From the NCBI RefSeq assembly GCF_018294505.1, contig NC_057795.1, positions 228,340,493-228,404,492 on the forward strand: DNA of 64,000 nucleotides. The letters run 5' to 3'. A program made the position numbers and the translations under genes. The notes under the pieces were generated by a model. The model had not been told where the DNA came from and did not search any database. It was given only the letters and a program-made list of their open reading frames with translations. Positions 35,504 through 47,960 of the stretch are shown piece after piece. Within the stretch, counting starts at the first letter, position 1; each line of letters starts with the position of its first letter. The stretch is from Triticum aestivum (lineage: Eukaryota > Streptophyta > Magnoliopsida > Poales > Poaceae).

Positions 35504-38500
35504 TCACATAAATATAACATCCTTTGCACACCGCTCCGCTATAATGAGGGACCCCTCCATGACATTATCAGAGTACAGTCCGGGCGTGTGGTGCTCCTTG
35601 CCCACGGGCAGCCCCTCGGTCGCAACCTTCACGGCGTCCATCTTCTCCCATTGCATCTTGACTCGGGCAAAGGCCATGCACACACCTTCAATGCAGACCG
35701 ACCGCTTGATGGCATCCGACCGAGGGCAGGCATTAACAAGCCGCTTCACGAGCCCGAAGTAGCTGCTGGGGATGGCTTCGGCGGGCCATAGCCGGATTAT
35801 CAAATCCTTCATGGCTAGTATGGCCGCTTTGTGCAGTTCGACCAGCTGTTTTAGCTGGTCGCTCAATGGCACCGGATATTCTGGCACAAGGTATTGCAAC
35901 CAAAATAGCGCCTCCGTAGAGCTCCCCTCTTTGGCTCCAAAAAATTCCGCAGCATCGGAAATGCTGCGCGGCAGATCTGTAAACGCCCATGGAGAACTCC
36001 AAATTCGGGTCAGTAATAGGAACCCTTTCTTCACATATTTGCTCTACATAATAAAGGCCTTACCCGCCGCGATTTTTCTGTCCTCCTGGATTTCAAGGAG
36101 GGCGCCCTGGGCTTCAGCCCGGGCATCGTGTGCGCTTTGGCGGGCCTTGGTGAGCTCGGACCCTTGATCCTTAAGGTCGCGCTCCAAGGACTCGCACTTC
36201 TTGACGGCGTCTTGGAGCTCCTGCTGGACCTCACTGACCCTGGCCTCGTGTTGCTCACGGGTGGCCTTTTTCCTTGGCCTCTTTATCCTTGGCCTCGGCC
36301 AGCACCTTCTTGAGGGTCTCCACCTCGGTCGCCGCTCCTAACAAACAAAATGGAACTTTGGTTAGCTCAAATCATTTCATCCTTCCTGAATATATACAAG
36401 GTTATTGCATACCTTGGCTATCTTCCAGCTGCTTTTTCACGTGGCTGAGCTCCTCCTCGGTCTGCTCCAGACTTTGCTTTAGTCCGGAGACTTCCGCAGT
36501 ATGCGAGGTCGCAGCCAGCAGTGATGCCTGCTTATTCACATAAGACATATAAGTTAGACTCATGCGAAAATTACTTGATCCTTTGTTCGGCTTTTCTTTC
36601 CGAACACCGGACAGAGTATCAGGGGCTACTGTCTATACTGTGACATTCTTTTTTAGTTGTGTTGCTTACCTCAAAGCCTGTTAGAAGGCTCGTGCACGCT
36701 TTGGTCAGTCCACTCTTCGCGGACTGTATCCTCTCAATCACCATACCCATAAGGGTACGGTGTTCGTCAACAATGGAAGCACCTTGCAACACTTCCAGTA
36801 AACTGTCCGGTGCCTCTAGATGGACAGAGGTCACTGGTGGAGTAGGCGTGCCTCCCTCTTTCGAAAGAGGCGGCCTGCCTGATTCCGGAGTCGTATGGGT
36901 CTCCAGAACTATATTCGGCTGAGGGCCAAATTGGATATGGCCCCCATCATCAGTGTCCACGGGGGTTTGCTCCCCCATGTGTTCGGCAACCGAGGTTTCA
37001 CCCTCCGGCGCCACCAAGACAGCCTCATGAGCCTCTCCCTGGAGTGGGATCCCTCGAGACAACACCTCAGTGTTGTCCATGGCCTTGCGGGAGGAGGCCG
37101 CCGGAAGGGACCCGCTGTCCATCGCCTCTGGATCCAGCGAACCCTCCGAAGAGGAGGATAGCTCAAGGTTGGACCGAGCCGGACTATAAATACGTAATTT
37201 ATCACATTAAAACAATGAAATAAAGAGGCCGGATATATGAATGTGTCCAGACACTTACGATTTGGCCAGGGGCTTGTCCCTGGGCTCCCACTCCCAACTG
37301 CTGTTGGTGGCCGCTGCGGAGCTGTTCGGAAGGGAGGTTTTCCCCTTCTTGGATGCCTCGGCTTCCATACGTGTGGAGGTCGTCCTCTTCTTTCTCCCCC
37401 CTGCAGGGGATGGCTTTCTTCTTCCTCCTCCTCTTCCTCGTTGTCCTCGGCGGTGGAGGAGTGAGCCTTGGCTTCTTCGAACGTCACGTCTGAATTGCCC
37501 TTGCGATGGAGACCACCTCTGGTCCCCTTGGCCTTCTTCTTGGTCTTCTTCTCCGGCACCTGATAAGGCGCCGGAACCAGCATCTTCGACAGAAGAGGGA
37601 CTTCTGGGTCTTTGGGCAGCGGAGCCGGACAGTTAATCCGCTCCGCCATTCCTGTCCAAGCCTAAAAAAAATTAATGGGGAGGCTTAGATGCCTTCCTCG
37701 AGTATGCAAGTAAAAGGTATACCTTGAAAGCATGAAAGAACTTACCGGAGTAGCAGGGTGCGTCAAGTCATGCCCGCGCTCCTCGGTCATGGGCGGCGGC
37801 GCCTCGTTGGCCTTGAAGAGCACCTTCCAGATATCTTCGTGCATCATGTCGAAGAGCTCTGGTAGGGTCTGGTGCTTGGCCGGACCAAACTCCCATAGAT
37901 GGCAAGTCCGGCGTTGGCATGGAAGGATCCGGCGAACAAGCATCACCTGGATCATGTTGACGAGCTTGATTCTCTTGTTATCATGTTCTTGACGCGCGTC
38001 TGGAGCCCCGTCAGCTCGTCCGAGGAAGACCAGGTCAGGCCTTTCTCTTGCCAGGAGGTAAGCCGCATCGGGACTCCGGACCGGAATGCGGGAGCTGTTG
38101 CCCAAATGGTACCGTGCGTCTCTGTGATGTAGAACCACCCCGACTCTCACCCTTTGACAGTCTCCACGAAGGAGCCTTCGGGCCAGGTGACATTGGGCAT
38201 CTTGCCCACCATGGCGCCTCCGCACTCTGCTTGCTGACCGCTCACCACCTTTGGCTTCACATTGAAGGTCTTCAACCATAGTCCGAAGTGAGGTGGGATG
38301 CGGAGGAAGGCCTCGCACACGACAATAAATGCCGAGATGTTGAGGATGGAGTTGGGGGCCAGATCATGGAAGTCCAGCCCATAGTAGAACATGAGTCCGC
38401 GGACAAATGGGTGGAGAGGGAATCCCAGCCCACGGACGAAGTGTGAGATGAACACCACCATCTCCTGGGGCTCCGGGGTGGGGACGATCTGCCCCTTGGC

Positions 38501-38614
38501 CGGAAGCCGATGGGCGATTTCCTTGGTTAGATACCCGGCCTCCCGGAGCTTCGTGATGTCCTTCTCCTTGACAGAGGAGGCCATCCACTTGCCTCCTGCT
38601 CCGAATCCGGACAT
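35504..38614 (-). pseudogene. Antisense intron-containing gene of G2 (gypsy 'Transposase_28'-like), broken
   Basis: Minus-strand gene inside a plus-strand gypsy element. Exons inferred from GT/AG sites: 38614-37746, 37661-37259, 37183-36670, 36527-36413 and 36337-35504. Exon 1 starts MSGFGAGGKWMASSVKEKDI and has the domain found in plant Tat-like gypsy antisense frames (LHPFVRGLMFYYGLDFHDLA, PHFGLWLKTFNVKPKVVSG). Exon 2 is Lys/Glu-rich. Exon 5 is a coiled coil (EVQQELQDAVKKCESLERDL) followed by a conserved C-terminal domain (FALPRS-like DLPRSISDAAEFF, ending KDVIFM). Lesions: TGA at 38149-38147 (Trp expected), a frame slip near 37985, an extra A near 36266, and TAG at 36046-36044 (Gln expected). 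Its function is unknown. Confidence 0.78.
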
Positions 38615-39153
38615 GGTTGGAGTGGACGGAAAAGGTGAGAGCTTGGGCGCTGGAGCTCGAGAATGGATGGGCAGAGGAAGGAGAAGGCATGGGTGAAAAA
38701 GCGGGGAATCCTTATCCCTTTATGAAGGCAGTAAATATTATGCGCCTCCCCACTCGCCTTGAAACTCGTCTATTCCCCAAGGGCCGTGCGTATGGCACAG
38801 TTGGGTTACCCATGCTCGTATTGATGAGAATCCCACAATAAGGGGACACGATCTCTGCTTTGACAAGACATGCCAGTGAAACCGCGCCTCGAAATACGGA
38901 GCGGCATGCTAAAAACGGTTCGAATAATGGGCGGGCGGTGACGTGATGTCACGCTATAAAAAGTTGTCAGCGGGTTGGACTCGTGAAATATTATACTCTC
39001 TACGATTGTGTGTGGAACTTGTTTTGCAGAGCTGGACACGATTCTTGTGTTTGAAGTGTACTTTGAAGTATTCGGAGAAGGAACCCACCTTGCAATGCCG
39101 AAGACAATCTGCGTGCCGGACTCATCGTCATTGAAGCCTGGTTCAGGGGCTAC
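38615..39153. other. Upstream region of the antisense gene
   Basis: Holds no gene. It should contain the promoter of the minus-strand gene and, on the plus strand, the PPT (TTCAGGGGCTAC, about 39142-39153) just before the LTR. Confidence 0.5.
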
Positions 39154-39615
39154 TAAGGGAGTCCTAGATTAAGGGGTCCTCGGACAGCCGGACTATATAC
39201 ATGGGCCAGACTGTTGGGCTATGAAGATACAAGACAGAAGACTTCTTCTCGTGTCCAGATGGGACTCTCCTTTGCGTGGAAGGAAAGCTTGGCGATTCGG
39301 ATATGTAGATTCCTTTCTCTATAACCGACTTTGTGCAACCCTTGTCCCCTCCGATGTCTATATAAAGCAGAGGGTTTAGTCCGTAGGACACAATCATAAT
39401 CCCATAGGCTAGACTTCTAGGGTTTAGCCATTACGATCTCGTGGTAGATCAACTCTTGTAATACTCATATTCATCAAGATCAATCAAGCAAGAAGTACTC
39501 CATAGAGAGGGCATGAACCTGGGTAAACATCGTGTCCCCGGTCTCCTATTACCATCGACCTTAGACGCATAGTTCGGGGCCCCCTACCTAAGATTCGCCG
39601 GTTTTGACACCGACA
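39154..39615 (+). repeat. G2 3' LTR (short)
   Basis: It begins TAAGGGAGTCCTAG after the PPT (a TG start with G changed to A) and ends GACACCGACA. A TATATAAAG promoter motif lies at 39359-39367. The next five bases TTGAT (39616-39620) should be the TSD, followed at once by copia integrase coding of C3. The left LTR is outside the window. Confidence 0.75.
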
Positions 39616-39934
39616 TTGATGCCAAAAGATGCAAAGTTGGTAATGATAGTGCAACTTATTTGTGGCACTGCCATTTGGGTCATATCGATATAAGGCAGAT
39701 AAAGAAACTCCATATAGATGGACTTTTGGAATCACTTGATTATGAATCATTTGATGCTTGCGAACCGTGCCTTATGGGCAAGATGACTAAAACTCCTTTC
39801 TACGGAACAATGGAACGAGCTAGTGACTTATTGGAAATAATACATACCGATGTATGCAGTCCAATGAGTGTTGATGCTCGTGGCGGGTATCATTATTTTC
39901 CGACCTTCACAGATGATTTGAGCAGATATGGCTA
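39616..39934 (+). pseudogene. C3 integrase, N-terminal part
   Basis: Reads YLWHCHLGHIDIRQIKKLHI and ESFDACEPCLMGKMTKTPF, a complete HHCC finger. Then comes the first catalytic Asp in LEIIHTDVCSPMSVDAR, and then FTDDLSRYGY, where the MITE interrupts. The frame is clean to the insertion point and resumes at GYIYLMKHKSE after 40487. Confidence 0.88.
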
Positions 39935-40483
39935 TAGGGCTGGAAAAAAAGCTCGAAGCTCGCGAGCTAAACAAGTAGCTCGTGACTTGGCTCGAATCGA
40001 CTCGAACTCGAAGAATAACGATTCGAGCCGAGCTTTAGTTTAAGATCGTTTATAGACCAAGTTAAACAAGCCAATCTCACGAGTACTCGTGTAACTCGTT
40101 AGAGTCGATACAATAGATCAGCCACTCCCAATACAAAGAAAGACCAGTCACTAAACAACCTACGTCCCAGACGCACAACGCAAGGCCCAACCGTTGAAGG
40201 CCTAGCCTCCTAGGAGACTCATGTGTTACAAGGAAATTACAATTGTTTAGTGATATATATGTTTAATATATACATAATCATTTTTATCATATTTGAGGGC
40301 TTTATGTTTATATCTTTAACGAGCTTAACAAGCTAAACGAGCTAGCTCACGAGTTATACGAGTTGAGCCAATCTTGGGTTTGAGCTCGTTATATTAACGA
40401 GTCGAGTCGAGCTAGCTCATTAACGAAATGAGCTCTAGCGAGTCGAGTCGAGCTGGCTCGACTCGGCTCGAATTCCAGCCCTA
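39935..40483. mobile_element. hAT-type MITE with GCTCG/CGAGC-rich arms
   Basis: Eleven-base inverted ends TAGGGCTGGAA...TTCCAGCCCTA flank 549 bases with no gene. The target duplication is 8 bp, TATGGCTA (39927-39934) against TATGGGTA (40484-40491), one change; 8-bp TSDs are the hAT signature. Both arms are crowded with GCTCG, CGAGC and GACTCG motifs in both orientations, with an A/T-rich centre (about 40225-40320). Excision restores the integrase frame. Confidence 0.88.
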
Positions 40484-40491
40484 TATGGGTA

Positions 40492-42360
40492 TATCTACTT
40501 AATGAAACACAAGTCCGAAACACTTGAAAAGTTCAAAAAAATTTAGAGTGAAGTGGAGAATCATCGTAACAAGAAAATAAAGTTTCTACGATCTGATCAT
40601 GGAGGAGAATATTTGAGTTACGAGTTTGGCCTTCATTTAAAACAATGTGGAATAGTTTCACAGCTCACGCCACCTGGAACATCACAGCGTAATGGTGTGT
40701 CTGAACATCGCAACCGCACTTTATTGGATATGGTGCAATCTATGATGTCTCTTATTGATTTACCACTATTGCTTTGGAGTTAAGCATTAGAGACAGCTGC
40801 ATTCTCGTTAAACAGGGCACCATCAAAATCCATTGAGACGACGCCTTATGAACTGTGGTTTGGCAAGAAACCAAAGTTGTCGTTTCTTAAAGTTTGGGGT
40901 TGTGATGCTTATGTGAAAAAGCTTCAACCTGATAAGCTCGAACCCAAATCGGAGAAGTGCATCTTCATAGGATACCCAAAGGAAACTATTGGGTACACCT
41001 TTTATCACAGATCTGAAGGCAAGATATTTGTTGATAAGAATGGATCCTTTCTAGAGAAGGAGTTTGTCTCGAAAAAAGTGAGTGGGAGGAAAGTAGAGCT
41101 TGATGAGGTAATTGTACCTTCTCCCGAACTGGAAAGTAGTCATCACAGAAATCAGTTCCAGTGATTCCTACACCAATTAGTGAGGAAGCTAATGATGATG
41201 ATCATGAAACTTCAGATCAAGTTACTACAAAACCTCGTAGGTCTTCCAGAGTACAGTCTGCACCAGAGTGGTACGGTAATCCTATTCTGGAAGTCATGTT
41301 ACTAGACCATGATGAACCTACGAACTATGAGGAAGCGATGATGAGCCCATATTCCTCGAAATGGCTTGAGGCCATGAAATATGAGATGGGATCCATGTAT
41401 GAGAACAAAGTGTGGACTTTGGTGGACTTGCCCGATGATCGGCAAGCCATATTAAATAAATGGATCTTCAAGAGGAAGACGGACACTGATAGTAGTGTTA
41501 CTATCTATGAAGCTCGAGTTGTCGCAAAAGGTTTTCGACAAGTTCAAGGTGTTGACTACAATGAGATTTTCTCAATTGTAGCGATGCTTAAATCCGTCTA
41601 AATCATGTTAGCAGTTGCCATATTTTATGAAATCTGGCAAATGGATGTCAAAACTGCATTCCTTAAATTGATATTTCTTAAAGAAGAGTTGTATATGATG
41701 CAACCAGAAGGTTTTGTCAATCCTAAAGGTACTAACAAGGTGTGCAAGCTCTAGCGATCCATCTATGGACTGGTGCAAGCATCTCGGAGTTGGAATATAC
41801 ACTTTGATGAGTTGATCAAAGCATATAGTTTTATATAGACTTGCGGTGAAGCATGTATTTACAAGAAAGTGAGTGGGAGATCTATAGCATTTCTAATATT
41901 ATATGTGGATGACATATTGTTGATTGGAAATGATATAGAATTGCTGGATAGCATAAAGGGATACTTGAATAAGAGTTTTTCAATGAAAGACCTCGGTGAA
42001 GCTGCTTACATATTGGGCATCAAGATCTATAGAGTTAGATCAAGACGCTTGATAAGATTTTTCAATGAGTAAAAACCTTGACAAGTTTTTGATAGAGTTC
42101 AAAATGGACCAGTCAAAGAAGGAGTTCTTGTCTTCTGTATTACAAGGTGTAGAATTGAGTAAGACTCAAAGCCCGACCATGGCAGAAGATAGAAAGAGAG
42201 TGAAAGTCATTCCCTATGCTTCAATCATAAGTTCTATAAAGTATGTTATGCTGTGTACCAGACCTATTGTGTACCTTGTCATGAGTTTGGCAAGGGGGTA
42301 CAATAGTAATCTAGAAGTAGATCACTGGACAACGGTCAAAATTATCCTTAGCGAGGACTA
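40492..42360 (+). pseudogene. C3 integrase C-terminus, RT and RNase H remnant
   Basis: Integrase continues with the second Asp in FLRSDHGGEYLS and Glu in SQRNGVSEHRNRTLLDM. A stop lies near 40780. Next comes FLKVWGCDAYVKKLQPDKLE, and then the RT: SSRVQSAPEWYGNP, WTLVDLPDDRQAILNKWIFK and ARVVAKGFRQVQGVDYNE, with a stop near 41600 (KSV*). A later RT segment has the catalytic YVDD at 41902-41913 (LILYVDDILLIGND) and LGEAAYILGIKIYR. Several short indels and stops separate the pieces. Confidence 0.86.
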
Positions 42361-42793
42361 AGGAAATGTTTCTTGGTTATGGGGGTGATAAAAGAGTTCA
42401 TCGTAAAGAGTTACGTCGATGCAAGCTTTTACACCGATCCAGATGACTATAAGTCTCAATCTGGATACATATTGAAAGTAGGAGCAATTAGCTAGAGTAG
42501 CTCCATGCAGAGCATTGTAGACATAGAATATTTGCAAAATACATACGACTCTGAATTTAGCAGACCCGTTGACTATACTTCTCTCATAAGCAAAACATGA
42601 TCACACCTTAGTACTCTTTGAGTGTTAAATCACATAGTGATGTGAACTAGATTATTGACTCTAGTAAACCCTTTGGTTGTTGGTCACATGGCGATGTGAA
42701 TTATGGGTGTTAATCACATACAGATGTGAATTGTTGATGTTAAATCACATGGCGATGTGAACTAGATTATTGACTCTAGTGCAAGTGGGAGAC
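42361..42793 (+). other. C3 RNase H tail, palindrome array and PPT
   Basis: A trace of RNase H (SYVDASFYTDPDD at about 42410-42450) is followed by sequence in which most of the domain is deleted. Four TCACATnnnnATGTGA palindromes lie at 42627-42770. The PPT AAGTGGGAGAC abuts the LTR. Confidence 0.72.
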
Positions 42794-43900
42794 TGAAGGT
42801 GCCCTAGAGGCAATAATGAAGTTATTATTTATTTACTTATTTCATGCTAAATGTTTGTTATTAATGCTAGAATTGTATTAACCGGAAACTTAGTACATGT
42901 GTGAATACATAGACAAAACATATTGTCCCTAGTATGCCTCTACTTGACTAGCTCGTTAATCAAAGATGGTTATGTTTCCTAACCATAGACATGTGTTGTC
43001 AATTGATGAACGGGATCACATCATTAGGAGAATGATGTGATGGACATGACCCATCCGTTAGCTTAGCATTATGATCGTTACAGTTTCATTGCTACTGCTT
43101 TCTTCATGACTTATACATGTTCCTCAGACTATGAGATTATGCAACTCCCGAATACCGGAGGAACACCTTGTGTGCTATTAAACATCACAACGTAAATGGG
43201 TGATTATAAAGATGCTCTACAGGTGTCTCCGAAGGTGTTTGTTGGGTTGGCATAGATCGGGATTAGGATTTGTCACTCCGTGTTTCGGAGAGGTATCTTT
43301 GGGCCCTCTTGGTAATGCTCATCACTATAAGCCGTGCAAGCAATGTGACTAACAAGTTAGTTGCAGGGTGAAGCATTACAGAACAAGTAAAGAGACTTGT
43401 CGGTAACAAGATTGAACTAGGTATGATGATACCGACGATCGAATCACGGGCAAGTAACATACCGATGATAAAGGGAACAACGTATGTTGTTATGAGGTTT
43501 GACTGATAAAGATCTTCATAGAATATGTAGGAGCCAATATGAGCATCCAGGTTTCGCTACTGGTTATTGACCGGTGATGTGTCTCGATCATGTCTACATA
43601 GCTCTCGAACCCGTAGGGTCCGCACGCTTAACGTTCGGCAACGATTTGTATTATGAGTTATGTGTTTTGATAACCGAAGGTTGTTTGGAGTCCCGGATGA
43701 GATTACGGACGTGGCGAAGAGTCTCAAAATGGTCGAGACGTAAAGATCGATATATTGGAAGGCTATATTTGGACATCAGAAAGGTTCCGAGTGATTCGGG
43801 TATTTTTTGGAGTACCGGGGAGTTACTGGAATTCACGGGGAGAAGTAATGGGCCTTATTCGGCCATACGGGAAATAGAGGAGGCAGGCCAAGTGGAGGTC
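42794..43900 (+). repeat. C3 3' LTR, first segment
   Basis: Starts TGAAGGTGCCCTAGAGGC and is homologous to the LTRs at 11534 and 18416 with clear divergence. It has the conserved hairpin at 43015-43041. It ends at AGGTC (43896-43900), the left TSD of L2, and continues at 48482. Confidence 0.9.
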
Positions 43901-44014
43901 TGTCACGCCCAATATGCGACCCTATCCAAAAGGAACTCAAAGGTCCCACCAAGGATAGACCCACATATTGAAACACTTTTGCAAGGTGGATATCATTACA
44001 TCAACATTACATAA

Positions 44015-47000
44015 TAGATAGGGATACATACAAGAGGCATACAATGCCACACAAATACAACATCATCATACAAAAGAGCACCATCCGACTACGGATGAAG
44101 CACAAATAAAAACTCAAACGACATCCACCCTGCTAGCCCAGGCTGCCGACCTGGAACCTATCCCCTGATCGAAGAAGAAGCAGAAGAAGAACTCCAAAAC
44201 AAGCAAACATCGCTCTCGCGTCATGATCATCGCATAACCTGTACCTGCAACTGTTGTTGTAGTAATCTGTGAGCCACGAGGACTCAGCAATCCCATTACC
44301 ATGGGTATCAAGACTAGCAAAGCTTAATGGGAAAGGAAGGGGTAAAGTGGTGAGGTTGCAGCAGCGACTAAGCATATATGGTGGCGAACATACGCAAATA
44401 AGAGCGAGAAGAGAGCAAGCGGAACGGTCGTGAAGCTAGCAATGATCAAGAAGTGATCCTGAACTCCTACTTACATCAATCACAACCCAGAAACCGTGTT
44501 CACTTCCCGGACTCCGCCAAAAAGAGACCATCATGGCTACACACACGGTTGATGCATTTTAATTCGGATCAGGTGTCAAGTTATCTACAACCGGACATTA
44601 ACAAATTCTCATCTGCCCATAACCGCGGGCACGGCTTTCGAAAGTTTATACCCTGTAGGGGTGTCCCAACTTAGCCCATGATAAGCTCTCGCGATCAACG
44701 AAGGATATACCTTCTCCCAGGAAGACCCGATCAGTCTCGGAATCCCGGTTTACAAGACGTTTCGACAATGGTAAAACAAGTCCAGCAAAACCGCCCGATG
44801 CACCGACAATCCCGATAGGAGCTGCACATATCTCGTTCTCAGGGCAACACCGGATGAGACAGGCTACGAGTAAAACCAGACCTCGAGTTTCCTCGAGGGG
44901 GCCCCGCAGGCGGCTCGGTTCGGACCAACACTTAGACAAGCACTGGCCCGGGGGGCTAAAATAAAGATGACCCTTGGGTTAATTACTCCCAAGGGAAATG
45001 TAGGTGGTGGTGAGGCAAATGGTAAAACCAAGGTTGGGCCTTGCTGGAGGAGTTTTATTCAAAGCGAACTGTCAAGGGGGTCCCATAAATCACCCAACCG
45101 CGTAAGGAACACAAAATTCGGGAACATAACACCGGTATGACAGAAACTAGGGCGGCAAGAGTGGAACAAAACACCAGGCATAAGGCCGAGCCTTCCACCC
45201 TTTACCAAGTATATAGATGCATTAATAATATAAGAGATATTGTGATATCCCAACATAAACCTGTCCACCATGGGGCAATCTTCAACTTCACCTGCAACTA
45301 ACAACGCTATAAGAGGGGTTGAGCAAAGCGGTAACATAGCCAAGCAATGGTTTGCTAGGAAGGGTGCAAAAGGTTAGAGGCTGACATGGCAAATTGGGAG
45401 GCTTGAAGAGCAAATGATAGGTAGCGCAGCAAAGCGATAGAACGAAGCAACTAGCATAGCAATGATAGTATTGAGATCCAGGGTAGCGGTCATCTTGCCT
45501 AAAATCCTGCTAGAAAGAAGAACGAGTCCAGGAAGAAGATGAAGCCACGAAGACGAACCAAGCGTAGACGAACGAATCCTCACGATCGCAACGAAAACGG
45601 GAACTATCGAGAAGAAGCACACAACATGGTAAACACACCACACATATACATGACATGATGCACAACCAAGCATGATGCATGACAAGGCTACATGAAGCTA
45701 CTCATGGCAAGAGATTATGCAAACAAGAGCAACACATCAAGGCAAGTTTAAATGAGGCCGGAAACAACATATAACAAATCCGGTAAGTCCTCATATGCAA
45801 ATTTCGAAGTTATTACAGATCTGAATAAACCTTATGTTCAAGTTGTTAAACAGCAAGTTAAAGAGCACCAAGAGGATCTACACGAAATTCTAGTCAAGTT
45901 ACATATAAAGTTCATTTAGTTCGGAGCTACGGCCTAGAAGATATGAGCAAAACAAGTTAAACATAGCATTAATGCAAAATACATCCAAACATCACGCAAA
46001 CACTCTCAAAACATGGAAGCAACATCATAATATGAAACTACATGCAAAATCAAGCAAGTTTCATATAGAGCACACTAAAAATGGAGCAACGATTCAACAC
46101 ATACACTCTATACAAGATTTGACAACAATCCGTCCATAACAGCAACTAGGCATATTGCAAGCATCAAAACAACATGCTACAGTACCACAACATGATAACA
46201 AAAGGCATGGACATGATGTACAGGTAAAGCATGACAAAACATGAACACTGGGCTATCTCCAGAAATCACTAGAACATGCTCCAAAACACATGACAAGATT
46301 GCAAACAATACAGTTTCAGACTTAGCAGAAAATAACATCAGGTTGCAATGTTTAGAGCTATCAAACAACATGTTACAAGAACTTATCATGGCAACCAAAG
46401 GCATGTCATGAATCTACTAATTACATATAACAAAAGTCCCTTACTGACCATGAGCCAAAAAGGATCAGAAGATATGATGGCACCCATGTAAACATGGCAA
46501 GTTATATGACAGATTCATACATGGCAGGAACAACAATAAGTAGGCATGTTGGTGAGCTTGAACCACTCACCACAGAGCAAAACATGGCATGGAAAGGCAA
46601 CCAACAGTAAGAAGACATGTTTATGAAGCTAAGCATGGCAAGAACAAGTTCATACATTGCATGCATCACTAGAAAATCACATGGCAAAACTGAACTTAAT
46701 GTTAACAGGCTGACATCAACATTATTTAGCAACTTTGGAGCATGATATGAACAAGCTACAGAAGGCTATAAATACAACCAGGGGCATGGATGGATAGAGC
46801 ATGACATGTATAACAAATCATCTTTAGTGAACATCTCCAGATTATGCATAGAATGACTTGTAGAAGCAGGTTTACATAGCATCACGAAATAACAGATTCA
46901 GCCTAACAAAACAGCAACAACAAGTACCCTACTTAACAAGCTTGATGCACTCACTACACAACTCACAAAAATACATGGATGGCACCACTGTGAAGATGGT

Positions 47001-47309
47001 ATGATGTAGCACAAAACACATGTAGACTTCAACCTCATAGGATGCACACATCAATCATGGCAAAAATGACAAATGAGCATGTTCTGTTAACAGACAGCAG
47101 ACAACATCATATAGCACTCTTGCAATGATGATCCGGGCATCAAGATGAGCTCAAATGAACATGGTGCAATGGAATGAAATGTAGAGCATCTCACAGCGAA
47201 CATTTTGACATATTACACGCACAAATTGGAGCTACGAATGTAGAGTTATGACATGATCAACAGGGCATAAAAATGTTGAAAACTCTCAGGGACTTAGTCA
47301 AATTATACC
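44015..47309 (-). other. Non-coding body of L2
   Basis: No gene is supported. A-rich on the plus strand, with frequent CATGGCA/ACATG motifs. Confidence 0.6.
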
Positions 47310-47960
47310 TCCGCGAAAGTCAACGGGGCTCGCGGGTCGGGTCGGAGGCGTGCGGACCGGGCGGGGTTCGGGGCAGAAGAGGATCCGGGCGGCGAGGCGG
47401 CAACTCCGGCGAGGTCGGGAAGTCGCCGACGGGGGAGGAGCCCGGGGCGGCGGACGGGCGCCGGCGGGGCCGGATCCGGCGGCTCCCGGAGCCGCGACGC
47501 GAGATCCGGCCGGGCGGAGCCGGCGACGAGGTCGGAGGACGAGGGGCGAGGCCGTGGCCTGCGGCGGCCGGGGGCGGCACGCGGCGGCTGGGGCGGCGGC
47601 CGGCTGGGGCGCGAAGGCCGGCGACCGGGGGAGGCGCTCGGGGGCGCGACGAGGCGCAGGGCGACCGGCAGCGCGGATCTGGTGGAGGAGGCGGCGACGA
47701 GGAGCTCCGGCGGTGTGCCGCGGCGGCGGCGGTGCTGGCCGGCGGCGGGGTCAGCGGTCCGGTGCGGCGACGGGCAACGGGCGCGGGCGGCGGCCGGCCG
47801 GGCCTGCGCGGGCCCGCGATGGGCTCCGCGGGCCGGCGGCGCGGGGCTGGCGGCGGAGGACACGTGGCGGCGGCGGAGTGGATGGGGGAGCGGGGCGTAC
47901 GTGTCCGGCACGGTGCGGACGCGTCCGGCGGCTGAGAGGGAGAGAGGCTAGGGTTAGACC
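47310..47960 (-). other. GC-rich block of L2
   Basis: The counterpart of 2961-3415 in L1. It is CGG/GGC-rich and open in many frames on both strands for compositional reasons. On the minus strand it follows TATAAA (47990-47985) and an AACCCTAG motif (47956-47949). No domain recognised. Confidence 0.5.

Larger units (their letters stand above)
23502..39615 (+). mobile_element. Ty3/gypsy element G2 (gag-protease plus antisense gene), interrupted
   Basis: Gag sequence starts mid-gene at 23502 because G1 is inserted there; its upstream part is outside the window. A SIRE/Maximus-type element (24030-33402) splits the gag zinc motif. Beyond that come protease, about 1.2 kb without a gene, a multi-exon gene on the minus strand (35504-38614) and a short 3' LTR (39154-39615). 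No RT, RNase H or integrase is present, so it is non-autonomous. The style matches the Tat-like gypsy elements of Triticeae (Fatima/Sabrina/WHAM type); the exact family is not assigned. G2 is inserted in copia element C3. Confidence 0.82.

Noticed and set aside
35498..36543. Plus-strand frames at 35498-36543
   Set aside because: They oppose exons 4 and 5 of the minus-strand G2 gene and carry no homology of their own.
37237..37636. Plus-strand frames opposite the G2 antisense gene
   Set aside because: Shadows of the Lys/Glu-rich exon 2 on the minus strand; the splice sites and homology are on the minus strand.
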